46,307 bases of DNA, taken from Guyanagaster necrorhizus. Its lineage: Eukaryota > Basidiomycota > Agaricomycetes > Agaricales > Physalacriaceae. The DNA is taken from assembly GCF_019112545.1 (NCBI RefSeq), contig NW_025064894.1, positions 1 to 46,307 on the forward strand, given 5' to 3'. How positions within the stretch are numbered: position 1 is the first letter of the stretch; every line of letters begins with the position of its first letter. Both the position numbers and the translations under genes were made by a program. Below the pieces are notes generated by a model. It was not told the DNA's origin. It searched no databases and saw only the letters and a program-made list of their open reading frames with translations. Positions 33,208 to 42,329 of the stretch are shown piece by piece.

Positions 33208-33994
33208 CTATCTTCTCCTGAACACATACGCCCTAACAAAACGTCAATAGAAGCAAATGGGATTTGAGAAAGGAAACGCACTTGTTGAGCATAGCTTCTT
33301 TGTGGGCATTGTCTCGCTTGGCCAAGATCTTGCTCGTCCCATTCAAAATCTCTATAATCTCCCTTGCCAGTCTCTCGTCCAACGCCAGTGGCCCGGGTCT
33401 CTTACACTCCTCCAACAGCCAGCTTATCCCTTTACGCAGACCCCGCCTCTCACTCAGCGGCACCGGCTTCATGATATGCTTCAAAGCTGTGGTCTTGACC
33501 CGCAAACATATCGTCAGTGGGGAGATAGCGAAGAGGGCCTCGCGCAAAATTGGCAGCGGAGGTGCCCGGGTGTATGCGTGTATATGCAAAAGCGTCCGCG
33601 ACACAATTTTTGAGGCTTTGGCCTTCTTTCCGTGTTTCATGATCATGGTGGCGAAGAACTCCAGCAGAGGGTCCTCTGGAGGAGGGATATTCATGAATGT
33701 GGATTTTGAGTCATCGGGGGGGAGAGAGGCGAGGGGGTTCCCCTGTGTAGTACGGAGATGAAATTGTATTTGGGAGCGCAACGAAAATGAGTCTGCGCTT
33801 GTCGTGGCCGTCGTCGGGGGACTCACTGCAGAGCTTCGCTCAGTGCTGATCGTAGCGCCGGATGATGATGGTGACGGTGATTCTGGGTTAGGCTGCTGAT
33901 GCTCAGGAAAGCTCGGAGCAGTCGACCATGAGCGGAAGACAGGAAGAGAGAGGCGCGTTTGTGAGAGAACCCTTCTGGACGCAAACTTCAGCAT
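33208..33994 (-). CDS. Mitochondrial small ribosomal subunit protein uS7m, 2 exons
   Basis: uS7 is a primary assembly protein of the small subunit 3' domain; this copy carries a mitochondrial-type N terminus. Exon 1 33,994-33,282, intron 33,281-33,233 (49 nt, GTGCGT...TTAG), exon 2 33,232-33,208; 245 aa. The chosen start gives an arginine-rich presequence (MLKFASRRVLSQTRLSLPVF), followed by a Ser/Pro/Thr-rich linker. The uS7 fold runs from FFATMIMKHGKKAKASKIV (residue ~115) through PPLPILREALFAISPL, KPVPLSERRGLRKGISWLLE and LAREIIEILNGTSKILAKRD to HKEAMLNKAYVFRRR, completed only after splicing. The open frame extends upstream to 34,111, but the extra residues look like 5' UTR. Upstream lies a non-coding spacer; the next gene downstream is unresolved. 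Confidence 0.92.
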
Positions 33995-34569
33995 GATGGC
34001 GAGAAAAGGATTGACCGGAAATCGCCGAAAATCTTCGTTCCTGTTTTGGCTGCACCCATCGTAAGGAGTAAAAGAGGCCAGAAAGATAAGTGCATTAGCC
34101 ATGATCTTCATTTATGGTGTAGATACTGATAACTTATGCAGATACTATTAATCACACCTCCCAAAAGGTCTATATAGTAAGGGGGCCTCGTGTTTTAACT
34201 TTTAAGGTTACTCCCCACCTCCGAGTCTCCCCCTGTCCGGGATTTTATTTCCAACTCCCGCTCAGTTTTATTATTGCCAAGATAAGAGCGAGATGAACAC
34301 GTTCTGAGACAACCTCCGCTAAACTCAACCATTCTTCAAACAACTGAGCACCACAAAAAGTAGAAAAAGGTTACCTATCTTTATCACAGGTGACTTTGTA
34401 CATAACCTGATATAAAGAGAGGCCAATTTTGTATACCTAAGTAAACAACTCATCAGTTTAATTTAGGATCTTACCGATTATAATCCTCTCAGTTGCAGTT
34501 GTAAGAACATATAACTAGCCAAAATCTCACGCTAGGTTTATTTGGGTAAGTAACCATGTTACAAGGTAT
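33995..34569. promoter_or_regulatory. uS7m upstream region and spacer to the Plavaka remnant
   Basis: 575 bp without a convincing gene. The first 150 bp should hold the uS7m 5' UTR and promoter (pyrimidine runs and a TATATAG stretch near 34,172). CpG fades towards 34,400, marking the return to transposon DNA. Confidence 0.4.
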
Positions 34570-37500
34570 TTACAATGCAGAAAACCCCGGATCTAGTTCT
34601 AAAGCAATTTTTTTGTCATCATTGTCACAGATATCATCCAATTCCACTTCTGCTTCTTTACCAAGGTTTTCCTTCTCCTCCCCTTCAATCTCATCACCTG
34701 AATCTGTGTTCCACTGATCCAACTCATCATCATCTACTACATCTGCCTCATTATCTCACCCCTCTTCATTGACCATGTCTGGTACTATTTCCAACCCATT
34801 TGAATCAGATGAGATGTCCTCACCTTTGTCATCTTGCTCCAAGTTCACATCCTCCATCACCCTATCCTCTCTCACATCAAAGACATCATCTGAGAGTTTG
34901 AATGCTCTATATATGTTCTCACAAAACATGTGTGTCACTTTCCAGATGCTACAATGGCCAACACCAAGACCACAATATTGAAAAATCATGTTATGATCAG
35001 CCTGCCTGTGAATATACTGAGATGAGCAACACATATCAAGACATAGCAGCTGCTCACATGTTAACCAAGTACCTTTCATAATCTTGGTCTTTATCCTCAG
35101 GCTGATGTGCAATGGAGGGAGGTAAGAACTCTGGCATTTGACCAAGCTTATAAACAGGAATCAGGTGAACAGCTCAAATAATATTGTTTGGATCAAGAAA
35201 ACCAAAGGCTGCAGGATCTGTACCATCAATGAATCTAATATAATGAGGCTGCCTTGTGGTGAATCCAGAATGATAGCCAGCACTGAAGCCAAACCAGCAG
35301 ACTCATGCAAAATCAACTTGGAACACCTTCACATGATCCTTGAAGTCTCTATCAGAGTTTGTAATAAACATCAGCATGAAAGAGTCCAATGATTCATGTA
35401 TACCAATATGGATATGTCTGAGCATCCACTTCAGAGGAGTCATTTGCCAGTACAATGACATCAAAATATGTCTGAGGGTGGATTGAATTCTGATCATGGT
35501 AAATATCATAGGTGGTGTAATTGATTCAAAGGACTTTATAGCAAAAGATGTGATCATTGATAATGTGAAGATTACTGAGTTGTTCTGAGGTGATTTCATC
35601 TTCTGTAGATATCTCATTTATAAGAAGTTGTCAAAGAATGTGCTCTTTCAGCTTGAGAATGAAATCCTATAGTAGACAATCAGTATTGAGTTACTTAAAA
35701 AGTGTGCCAAATGTTTTGGCAACCAAATCCTCACCTCAACAGTGAGATCACCCTCATTATCAGCAAGCCAGTGATGAAGGTTCAATGGGTAACTTTTTGA
35801 CAGAGATATCTGATAATGGTCTTCTAGTCATCCTTTTAGTGGTAGATCCTTCTCATTGGGGCTAATTCTTAGGGATATTGTCATCTTCAATCAGACTTTG
35901 AGTTTAGAGATCCATTGTGTAAGGATTTATCATAGTCACTATTATTGCCATTCAAGTGTGGCTATTTGCTTGATATGTCCATGCTTATTAGTATATGAAT
36001 AGAAGAGTTTGACATAGTAATGTTTCTGCTCACTCTGAATACTACTTTAGCTTTTGAAATAGTATATTTAAAAGAGAAGTGGACAAACAATCTATGTGCT
36101 ATAAGAATCTGAAGTACCAAATTTTGGGATGCACTGGATATAGTTGCCAAAAGCATGAGTCTTGTAGGTATGGAGATTAAAGGACTTAATTGATTTGAAT
36201 ACACCTGGAGCCATTGACTTCACTGTGTGAATAAGCTTTTGAACTTGTGCTGCTGTTTCACTAGACAATTCTCTCATGTGGATGTTTGTGCAAACACTTT
36301 GTGAAAAAGATTGAAGTTGTATCTCAAGCAATGTCATTACACTATGCAAGACTTGGAGACTCAAATCCATATGCATTCATGCTTTGGTGAAGGCATGCCA
36401 TGTAGCCTATATGAAAATTATGTCCATCATAATTTTATTATCATAAGTATCAGAGAGAAGACCATCAAAACATAAGAATGAACACTGCTGCTAGTACTTT
36501 AGCCTAGCAATAAACATCACAAACCTGGTCAACATACCTGAAGTACATCTTCATAGTCTCTGACAGCAAACTTCTTCTGACCCAACATATCACTGCTGAT
36601 CTTGCAAATTATAGAGCATCCAAATGTAAAAACTGAATGAAGTCTAGAGGAATCATTATTGTTGTAAGAGAGTGTTGTAGAGCTGCTTACCTCTTATTTA
36701 ATTTCTGAATTACTCCTGGAATTTCATAACAAATGCAGATGAGATAGGTGAATAAAGACTTTCAGCCACTGCTCTCTGACTCATGCATCAAGTCTGATAC
36801 AAACATTTGATAGAAATTGAATTCCAGAGGTAACAGAGCCTCAGAAAAAGCATTCTATGATGTCAAAATTATCAGAGAACACACTGAAAAGATAACCAGA
36901 AATATACACAGTTTGGTGTCAAAGAGACAGGTCCAATAACTCTCTTGACTTGTTTCTCTGATATCAGATATCCTTTAATAAAGATCCATTTATAGACTAA
37001 CTCAACATCATGCTGCTATTGTTCTGAGTCAACCTTAGTGTTATACTCATGGTTGGTGAGATTCTGCTTTATTTCTACATCAGGCACTTTGTTCTTGAGG
37101 ATCAGGCATTGTGGACAAAGGCACTGTCTGAGAGATTTAATGCTTGCAAGAAGAACTCTGAATTTAGTAATTGGAGTGAGTTGCAGCAAGAATATAAACA
37201 ACTCCAACTCACTTTTTGAGATAATCTGCAGAATAAGTAAGAAACTGAGGGTATACTCAACAAAGAATTCCATCTGCACATTCAATCACAATTCCATATT
37301 CATACACATGCATGAACTCTGGATCAAGAAGTTCTCATATCTTCTATATGAACTCACACTTCAGGAACATCAGTAATTCTTTTGATGCAGATGGTTTAAA
37401 TGTTTTGATATAAATATCTTGAATATTATTCAATAACTGAAAAATAAGAGCTTATCAGTACTTGTATGCATAAAAACCAATAAAGAGATACAAACCTGTG

Positions 37501-37683
37501 GAAAATATACAAGATGATAGCTTTGAGAAAAGAAAGATACTGCCTGAACATACTTGGATATTAATTCTATACTAATATAAGCAGGCCAAAGAGCAGCTGT
37601 TCCAAAATTAGTGAGGGATATAGAATTAGAGTATACTATCACAGATGCAATAACCATCTCAAGAGAGCATTCAGGTTCAGGTA
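34570..37683 (-). pseudogene. Plavaka-type (CACTA-related) transposase remnant, N-terminally truncated
   Basis: Minus-strand blocks match the Agaricomycete Plavaka transposase in order. Open piece 37,744-37,430 has VIASVIVYSNSISLTNFG and ALWPAYISIELISKYVQA (target-DNA-free RNase H-like core start). 37,285-37,016 has CLCPQCLILKNKVPDV (Cys-pair block). 36,376-36,092 has SFNLHTYKTHAFGNYIQ and FGTSDSYST. 35,300-35,130 has ARxCWFGFSAGYHSGFTTRQ-like and FGFLDPNNII. 35,030-34,960 has HNMIFQYCGLGVGH. The end is a long acidic tail closing at TAA 34,572-34,570. The transposase would cut and paste a DNA transposon. Stops are frequent and CpG is lost; the N terminus is cut off by gypsy copy 4 at 37,684. 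I do not see terminal inverted repeats. Confidence 0.78.
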
Positions 37684-38538
37684 TGTTAAGCTCAAGAGAC
37701 ATGTGATCTAAACATATGATAAATGAGTGCTGTATCAAGTTCATATGGTCATGCCCAAGTTCACTATATATGCTTGTATGGTGTTATGTCTCAAGGCCAA
37801 TACAAGTTGGCTCAAGGTAGAGTAGTGAAGAATAAACTTTAGCTCAAAGGTGGGGTTGTACAGCAAGAGCTACACTACTTATATACTGTCTGTGTCATAG
37901 CTAAATATATATCTACTAATTGTATATTTCTGTACTATGTTACTCATCATTCTTGAGCATCATTACTAACTACAAAAGAGTATTGTCTGTTGTCAAGGGA
38001 TATTATCATTGTTGAAGAACAATGGCTGACTCTGCCTATTATGGTGACTAAGCACATCCCATGGTCCTAAGCACTGGTCTAAGCACTCTGACTAAGCATG
38101 AATAGGGGCTAAACAGAAAAGAAAAGTAGAAAAAATTATAACATTATCTCTCCTCTTTAAAACTATCATTCTGATAAATCATTCTAGAGAGAGTTCATAG
38201 TCATATATGATATCAGCAGTGTTCATATGTTATTCATTGACCCACTGGTTAGACTTAGAACTATAGCTCTTCCAACTGATCAAATAATCAACTGTTATTC
38301 AGGATCCCCTGCTATGAGCATAGATCTTATAGAGATGATGATTGAAGACTTCATCAACTTTAGTGTTCTTTGTCATCAATTAATTCAGATTTGGATGGTG
38401 GTGGTTGTTTCTGATTTGAGAAGGTCAGAGCAATGTAAGAGATAAGAAGAGTTTCATTGAATACATCATGGATATGCCAGAAAGTAGAAAGATGGAGCTT
38501 ATAGGCTGAAGAATCTATTTTAGTGATGATCAGAAAAG
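37684..38538 (-). mobile_element. Fragment of Ty3/gypsy copy 4: 3' LTR and end of pol
   Basis: The 3' LTR spans 37,684-38,143 (plus-strand ends TGTTAAGCTC and ATTATAACA). It is followed by the decayed purine tract and the reverse complement of the pol end: an integrase-tail piece at 38,557-38,360 reads SSAYKLHLSTFWHIHDVFNE, matching SSTYRLKLPDSWKIHDVFNE of the young copy. The rest of the element is beyond the insertions at 38,539 and 38,606. It inserted into the Plavaka transposase. Confidence 0.85.
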
Positions 38539-38605
38539 TGTTAAGCCTAAACTCCACATGACTATCAACATGTGATAAACAGTTCGATACCTCACACTTC
38601 AGGTA
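38539..38605 (-). repeat. 67-bp LTR fragment cut by the young element
   Basis: The sequence TGTTAAGCC to TTCAGGTA matches the start of the solo LTR at 3,490 (both have AACATGTGATAAACAG-like and TTCAGGTATG blocks). It inserted into copy 4 integrase and was then split by the young element, which begins at 38,606. The remainder should reappear beyond the window after the young element's 3' LTR. Confidence 0.8.
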
Positions 38606-39029
38606 TGTTACAATTTTTCCTTAAAGCTTGCTGTTAACCCCTATTTATGCTTAGTCAGAGTGTGGTGGGAAGAGATTGGTCAGCACAAGGGACTTATTTT
38701 CTATACATACACAACAACGCTTGATGACACATAGCCGCCCTTTTATGTACAACAACGGTGCTCAAGGACAACGGGCACCATGGACACAAGTCGATACAAT
38801 AAGTAGTAGTATTTTTAACATCACACGAACAGTATTTAAGGCTCATAGCTCTCGCTGGAGAAACCCAGCTTCGAGCTAAAGTTTATACACACCATTCTAC
38901 CTCGAGTCTATATCTGACCTTGAGTCACACCACGTGGATATACATATAGTGGACTCAGGTGATTCCTCGAAGTGCGAAGGAACACCTGTTTATCACGTGT
39001 ATCAGTTCACATGACGCTTGGGCATAACA
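38606..39029 (+). repeat. 5' LTR of the young element
   Basis: It begins TGTTACAATTTTTCC and ends GGGCATAACA (424 bp). The first 55 bases recur at 46,253-46,307 with one difference. The preceding five bases are AGGTA, the presumed target duplication, whose partner is outside the window. Confidence 0.93.
38833..38879 (+). promoter_or_regulatory. LTR promoter: TATA-like box and presumed transcript start
   Basis: TATTTAAG at 38,833-38,840 is followed, 34 bp from its first base, by AGCTTCGAGCTAA (38,867-38,879). The latter is exactly complementary to the primer binding site, which in self-priming elements is the 5' end of the RNA. Copies 2 and 3 keep TATA-like runs and decayed forms of the same segment at the same spacing. 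Confidence 0.65.
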
Positions 39030-39030
39030 A

Positions 39031-39043
39031 TTAGCTCGAAGCT
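39031..39043 (+). other. Primer binding site complementary to the presumed RNA 5' end
   Basis: TTAGCTCGAAGCT lies one base after the 5' LTR and is the perfect reverse complement (13 of 13) of 38,867-38,879 in the LTR. The segment is conserved next to the 5' LTRs of copies 2 and 3 as ATTAGCTCAAAGCTTC. It shows no obvious match to a tRNA 3' end. Known precedent: Tf1-type chromoviruses prime reverse transcription from their own RNA 5' end. Confidence 0.65.
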
Positions 39044-39085
39044 TCCTTCTTCCCTTTCTCAAGCCCAATTGTGCTGAGAAACCGA

Positions 39086-39250
39086 ATGACTCCAGCTACA
39101 ACCCACGCCCTAAACCACGACTTCTTCGAACTAATAGCTTCCATCATCAGAACACTACTTAGCCTTTTGGCCATCATCACTTGTTGCCGAGGGCGACAAT
39201 CAATCACCACTTGGATTGTCAGGCACTACCAAGCATTCCAACAAATCTAG
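39086..39250 (+). CDS. Leader ORF of the young element: 54-aa hydrophobic peptide
   Basis: A frame of 54 codons begins at ATG 39,086, after the primer site and before the gag frame, and stops at TAG 39,248. The product has a hydrophobic, membrane-like segment (FFELIASIIRTLLSLLAII), two cysteines (TCC), a basic-polar stretch and TWIVRHYQAFQQ. Copies 2 and 3 encode aligned peptides at the same site, with substitutions that keep the hydrophobic pattern. The frame equals that of pol and differs from gag. The function is unknown: it could be a translated upstream ORF that regulates gag, a small membrane protein, or the N terminus of a longer upstream ORF. The TAG aligns with a glutamine codon in copy 3. 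Confidence 0.55.
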   Translation: MTPATTHALNHDFFELIASIIRTLLSLLAIITCCRGRQSITTWIVRHYQAFQQI

Positions 39251-39287
39251 CACATCCTCCGAAACGTAACCCCGGACCTCCCTTTCC

Positions 39288-42200
39288 ATGACATCCCCCC
39301 CTCTGCCAGAACGACCTTCCAGCCGGAGGAGTTTCCCGTACCAGAAGCCGGGCATAGCTGCCAGGATACGGGGAGCCCTCAAGAAGAAGAAAGACACTGA
39401 TACCCTCCTCGATGACCTGACAGCAGAAACCGGGACCATAACCTCACAGGGTTCCGAAACCCGTGGACCACGACGGTCCCCCAGGTCGCCCAGGAGGTCC
39501 CCCACAATCTCCCTCCAGTCATCAGTAACCCTTCCACCATCTCTCGCACCCCAGGGATTGGAAACCATGCTCGGGACTCCCGTGATGCCTCTCGGGTGGC
39601 TTCGAGAACCAGGACTTCCCCCAACCCGCCCCGAGACCCCCTCTACGAGCCCACCGAGCCGAACTCCAACTCCAGCAGGTCCGTCAGCAGGCTGGAGGTC
39701 GAGAACCCCCATGGCAGGACCATACACCCCGACTATGCCAACGTCGAAATTGCCATCTCGGCGGCTGGAGACCCATACCGACACCTCCACGTCGGAAGTG
39801 AGCCAGAAGTCGGGACTGCCAGTCAGAGAGGGAGAATTGCAAGAGACAGGATCATCTGGAGGGTATTCCCGGACTGGGACCTTACCGTCCCATTTGATTA
39901 TGACAGCGCACTACGACAGCAGCAGCAGGCCCAGCAGCGTAGAGCAGAGGAAGAACGAGCCCGAGAAGAGCTTGCCGAGTACACACAGGAACAGGCCCAG
40001 CGGGAGTACGAGGAAGCTGAGTACAACCGACAAGGGCGAGCAAGAAGGAGACAAGAAGAAGCAGAGAGGATGGGCTCCGCCTCCCCCGCAGGATATGGGC
40101 TCCAGTCCTCAGGGTCTGGGTCCCCCTTTAGAGAGCCACACTCTGATGAGGATCCCTGGACCAGACCAGGAAGCCCCATCACCAGAAGCGAAGCCGAGAG
40201 GAGGGGAAGAAGACCTTCCCCCCCAGACCTACAGTACCCCAGCAGAACAGACACCATCGCATCCGACGCCGACTCCGTACTCGACGCCTATGGGCTCTGA
40301 GTACCCGACAACGCCCATGTCTCTGACCTCACCCTCCGACGATTCCTCGGAAGTCGGGTCGCCCACCAGTTCCTTCTTCCGGAGTTCTACAGAAACTTCG
40401 GCCTCTATAGCGAAGAACTGGAGAGAGCAAGAACGGCGGGCGGAACAAGGTACTATGGAGTCCCACCCGTACCGGTCCAGCAAACCGACGAGGACAGCGC
40501 AGGACCCAGTAACACCAGGGGGCTCCCCGACGACGCTGCGACTCAAGCCCCTCGCCTCCACCCAGCTCGCAGGTTCCCTCCTAGGGGAGGACAGTGGGGA
40601 CAGCGGGGACAACGAGGACAACGGAGACAGCGGGGAGGACGAGGAAGGGCCCTTTGACCCCCGACACTTTATGACATACGCAGGACAGCGGCCAGATGAA
40701 GAAGCATTGAGGGAAGAAATTGAGAGGAACAGACAGAAGGAGTACACAGAGCTGTATGAGCAAGAGATGCTTTTCTTATGGGGAGACGCCCACTGGTTGG
40801 CGACTTCCCTTGGACTTGAATATCAGTACACAGAATCAATTGAAAAAAAAAGAATTCTACAGTACGTCGCGACGGAATACGCCTGGAAGGAATATGGCCG
40901 TCGGCATCCCGAAGACCCGCTCGGGCCGATGCCCCCATTCCAACCACAAACAAATGTTCGGCCACTACCACAAACTCCACCCATCGCGCCGAGGAGAGCC
41001 GTATACACGGCACTCTCGGCCCGAAGCATAACCATGTTCAGTCAACGATCCATGCCGAGTACGGCTTCTCGGCTTACCCAAACCAGGAAGTACCCTAGCG
41101 ACCGGCGGGTTGAAGGCTTCCGAAACCCATGGACCGGTAAAGGGAGCAGATTATTAGGAGCACAGCCTCCCCCCGATGAAGCCGGACCCAGCAGAAAGGA
41201 ACCCGCCCAAGACGACCCAGAAGCCACCCGCCTCGGGTTCACGGTTAAAGATGGGGTCATCGTCCGGATCCAAGAGCCCAAGGGAAGTCCTGTCGCTGAC
41301 GACCATTCTCTACACTCCTTCCCAGGACCGCCCGCCGAATGGCGACGGCCCCCTTTCGATGAGTGGCCCAACCCGATGGGAGCACTCCCAGAAAATGCCC
41401 AAGTACTACAATGCCACCCAGACCTCCTCCGGAAGCCCTGACCTTTCAAAGGGGCCTCCGACGACATCGACCGATTCCTGGTTGACTGTGAACAATATTT
41501 CGAAGCCTACATCGGATACCTCGGAACCGACATGAACAAGATCGCGTTCGCCGCCTCATACCTGGAAGAAAAAGCTAAAACCTGGTGGATCCTAATTTCA
41601 CCAAACTTCCGATCCAGCACCAGAAACCACTATCGATACCCCTCCTGGATCGTCTTCAAACAAATGTTAAACGACAAATTCATTGATCCCGCTGTCCAAG
41701 AGGTACATAAACAGAAGATCAAAGAATACAAGATGGCGGATAAAGCGGCGACAGACTACTTCGACGAGCTCGAGAGGCTGGCAAAACTCGCCGGCATCAG
41801 AGAAGACGTCGGCAACTCCGGGAGGATGGTCGAGGCCCTTAAAAGGGGCGTCCCTTCCTTGTACATCACTATGATCTCAGCAATCGGCATCAAAGGACTA
41901 ATGCCGATCGGCTACGACGAATGGAAGGAACGAATCATAGAAATGTACAAGGAACGGCAAAGGCAGAAAGCGGAATCAATGACCTTCCAGAACACCCCCC
42001 AGAAGCAGAACCCGCCAACCCCGAACAAGTCAGGGACAACTGCCGGGAAACCACAGGGAGCCCCAACGTCCTCCACATCATAAGAGACACAAAAAATGGG
42101 CACCGGCACCACCTATACCGGAGGAGAAAAACCGATGGACATCGATCACATGAAGAAGGAAGGAAAGTGTTTCAACTGCAGACAGAAGGGGCACATGGCA

Positions 42201-42326
42201 AAAGACTGCCCAAAGAAGAAAAGGACCCACAAGGACATTTGGGCACAGATTGCCGAGTTGCAGAAAGAAGACGAAGAATTAGAAAAAGAGACCAAAGTCG
42301 AGGAGGTAAAAGAGGGGGCCGACTAG
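39288..42326 (+). pseudogene. gag of the young element (two in-frame stops)
   Basis: One frame runs from ATG 39,288 to TAG 42,324-42,326, interrupted by TGA 41,439-41,441 (between RKP and PFKG, expected CGA) and TAA 42,081-42,083. The N-terminal half is Pro/Ser-rich and of uncertain reading frame. From about 40,317 on (MSLTSPSDDSSE, a start conserved in copies 2 and 3) the frame matches all copies. The capsid-type gag domain covers about 41,330-41,970 (PPAEWRRPPFDEW, FVDxEQYF-like, KAKTWWILISPNF, DYFDELERLAKLAGI). The zinc knuckle CFNCRQKGHMAKDC is at about 42,170-42,211. Gag builds the particle and packages RNA. Pol lies in the -1 frame relative to gag. Confidence 0.85.
39596..40300 (+). CDS. 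Possible upstream ORF (C-terminal part) overlapping the gag 5' frame
   Basis: A 234-codon frame, in the same phase as the leader ORF and +2 to gag, ends at TGA 40,298-40,300, 16 nt before the conserved gag start at 40,317. It encodes a Gln/Glu/Arg-rich coiled-coil-like segment (ALRQQQQAQQRRAEEERARE) and ends SDADSVLDAYGL. Copy 3 read in this frame gives PGIGDHTRDSLDVSRVA (young: PGIGNHARDSRDASRVA) and ends YANSILDAYRL, and its frame is open for about 168 codons where the gag frame has stops. Between leader ORF and this piece the young copy has stops at 39,248, 39,398 and 39,413. Whether this frame or the gag frame is the selected one is unresolved. Confidence 0.4.
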   Translation: MASRTRTSPNPPRDPLYEPTEPNSNSSRSVSRLEVENPHGRTIHPDYANVEIAISAAGDPYRHLHVGSEPEVGTASQRGRIARDRIIWRVFPDWDLTVPFDYDSALRQQQQAQQRRAEEERAREELAEYTQEQAQREYEEAEYNRQGRARRRQEEAERMGSASPAGYGLQSSGSGSPFREPHSDEDPWTRPGSPITRSEAERRGRRPSPPDLQYPSRTDTIASDADSVLDAYGL

Positions 42327-42329
42327 TGT

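Noticed and set aside
33995..34111. N-terminal extension of uS7m from ATG 34,111
   Set aside because: The extension would bury the arginine-rich presequence at 33,994; it more likely represents 5' UTR that happens to be open.
39200..41467. Several long minus-strand frames over gag (39,200-39,790; 40,229-40,747; 41,042-41,467)
   Set aside because: They lie opposite GC-rich gag sequence, have low-complexity products, and the degenerate copies show no corresponding frames.
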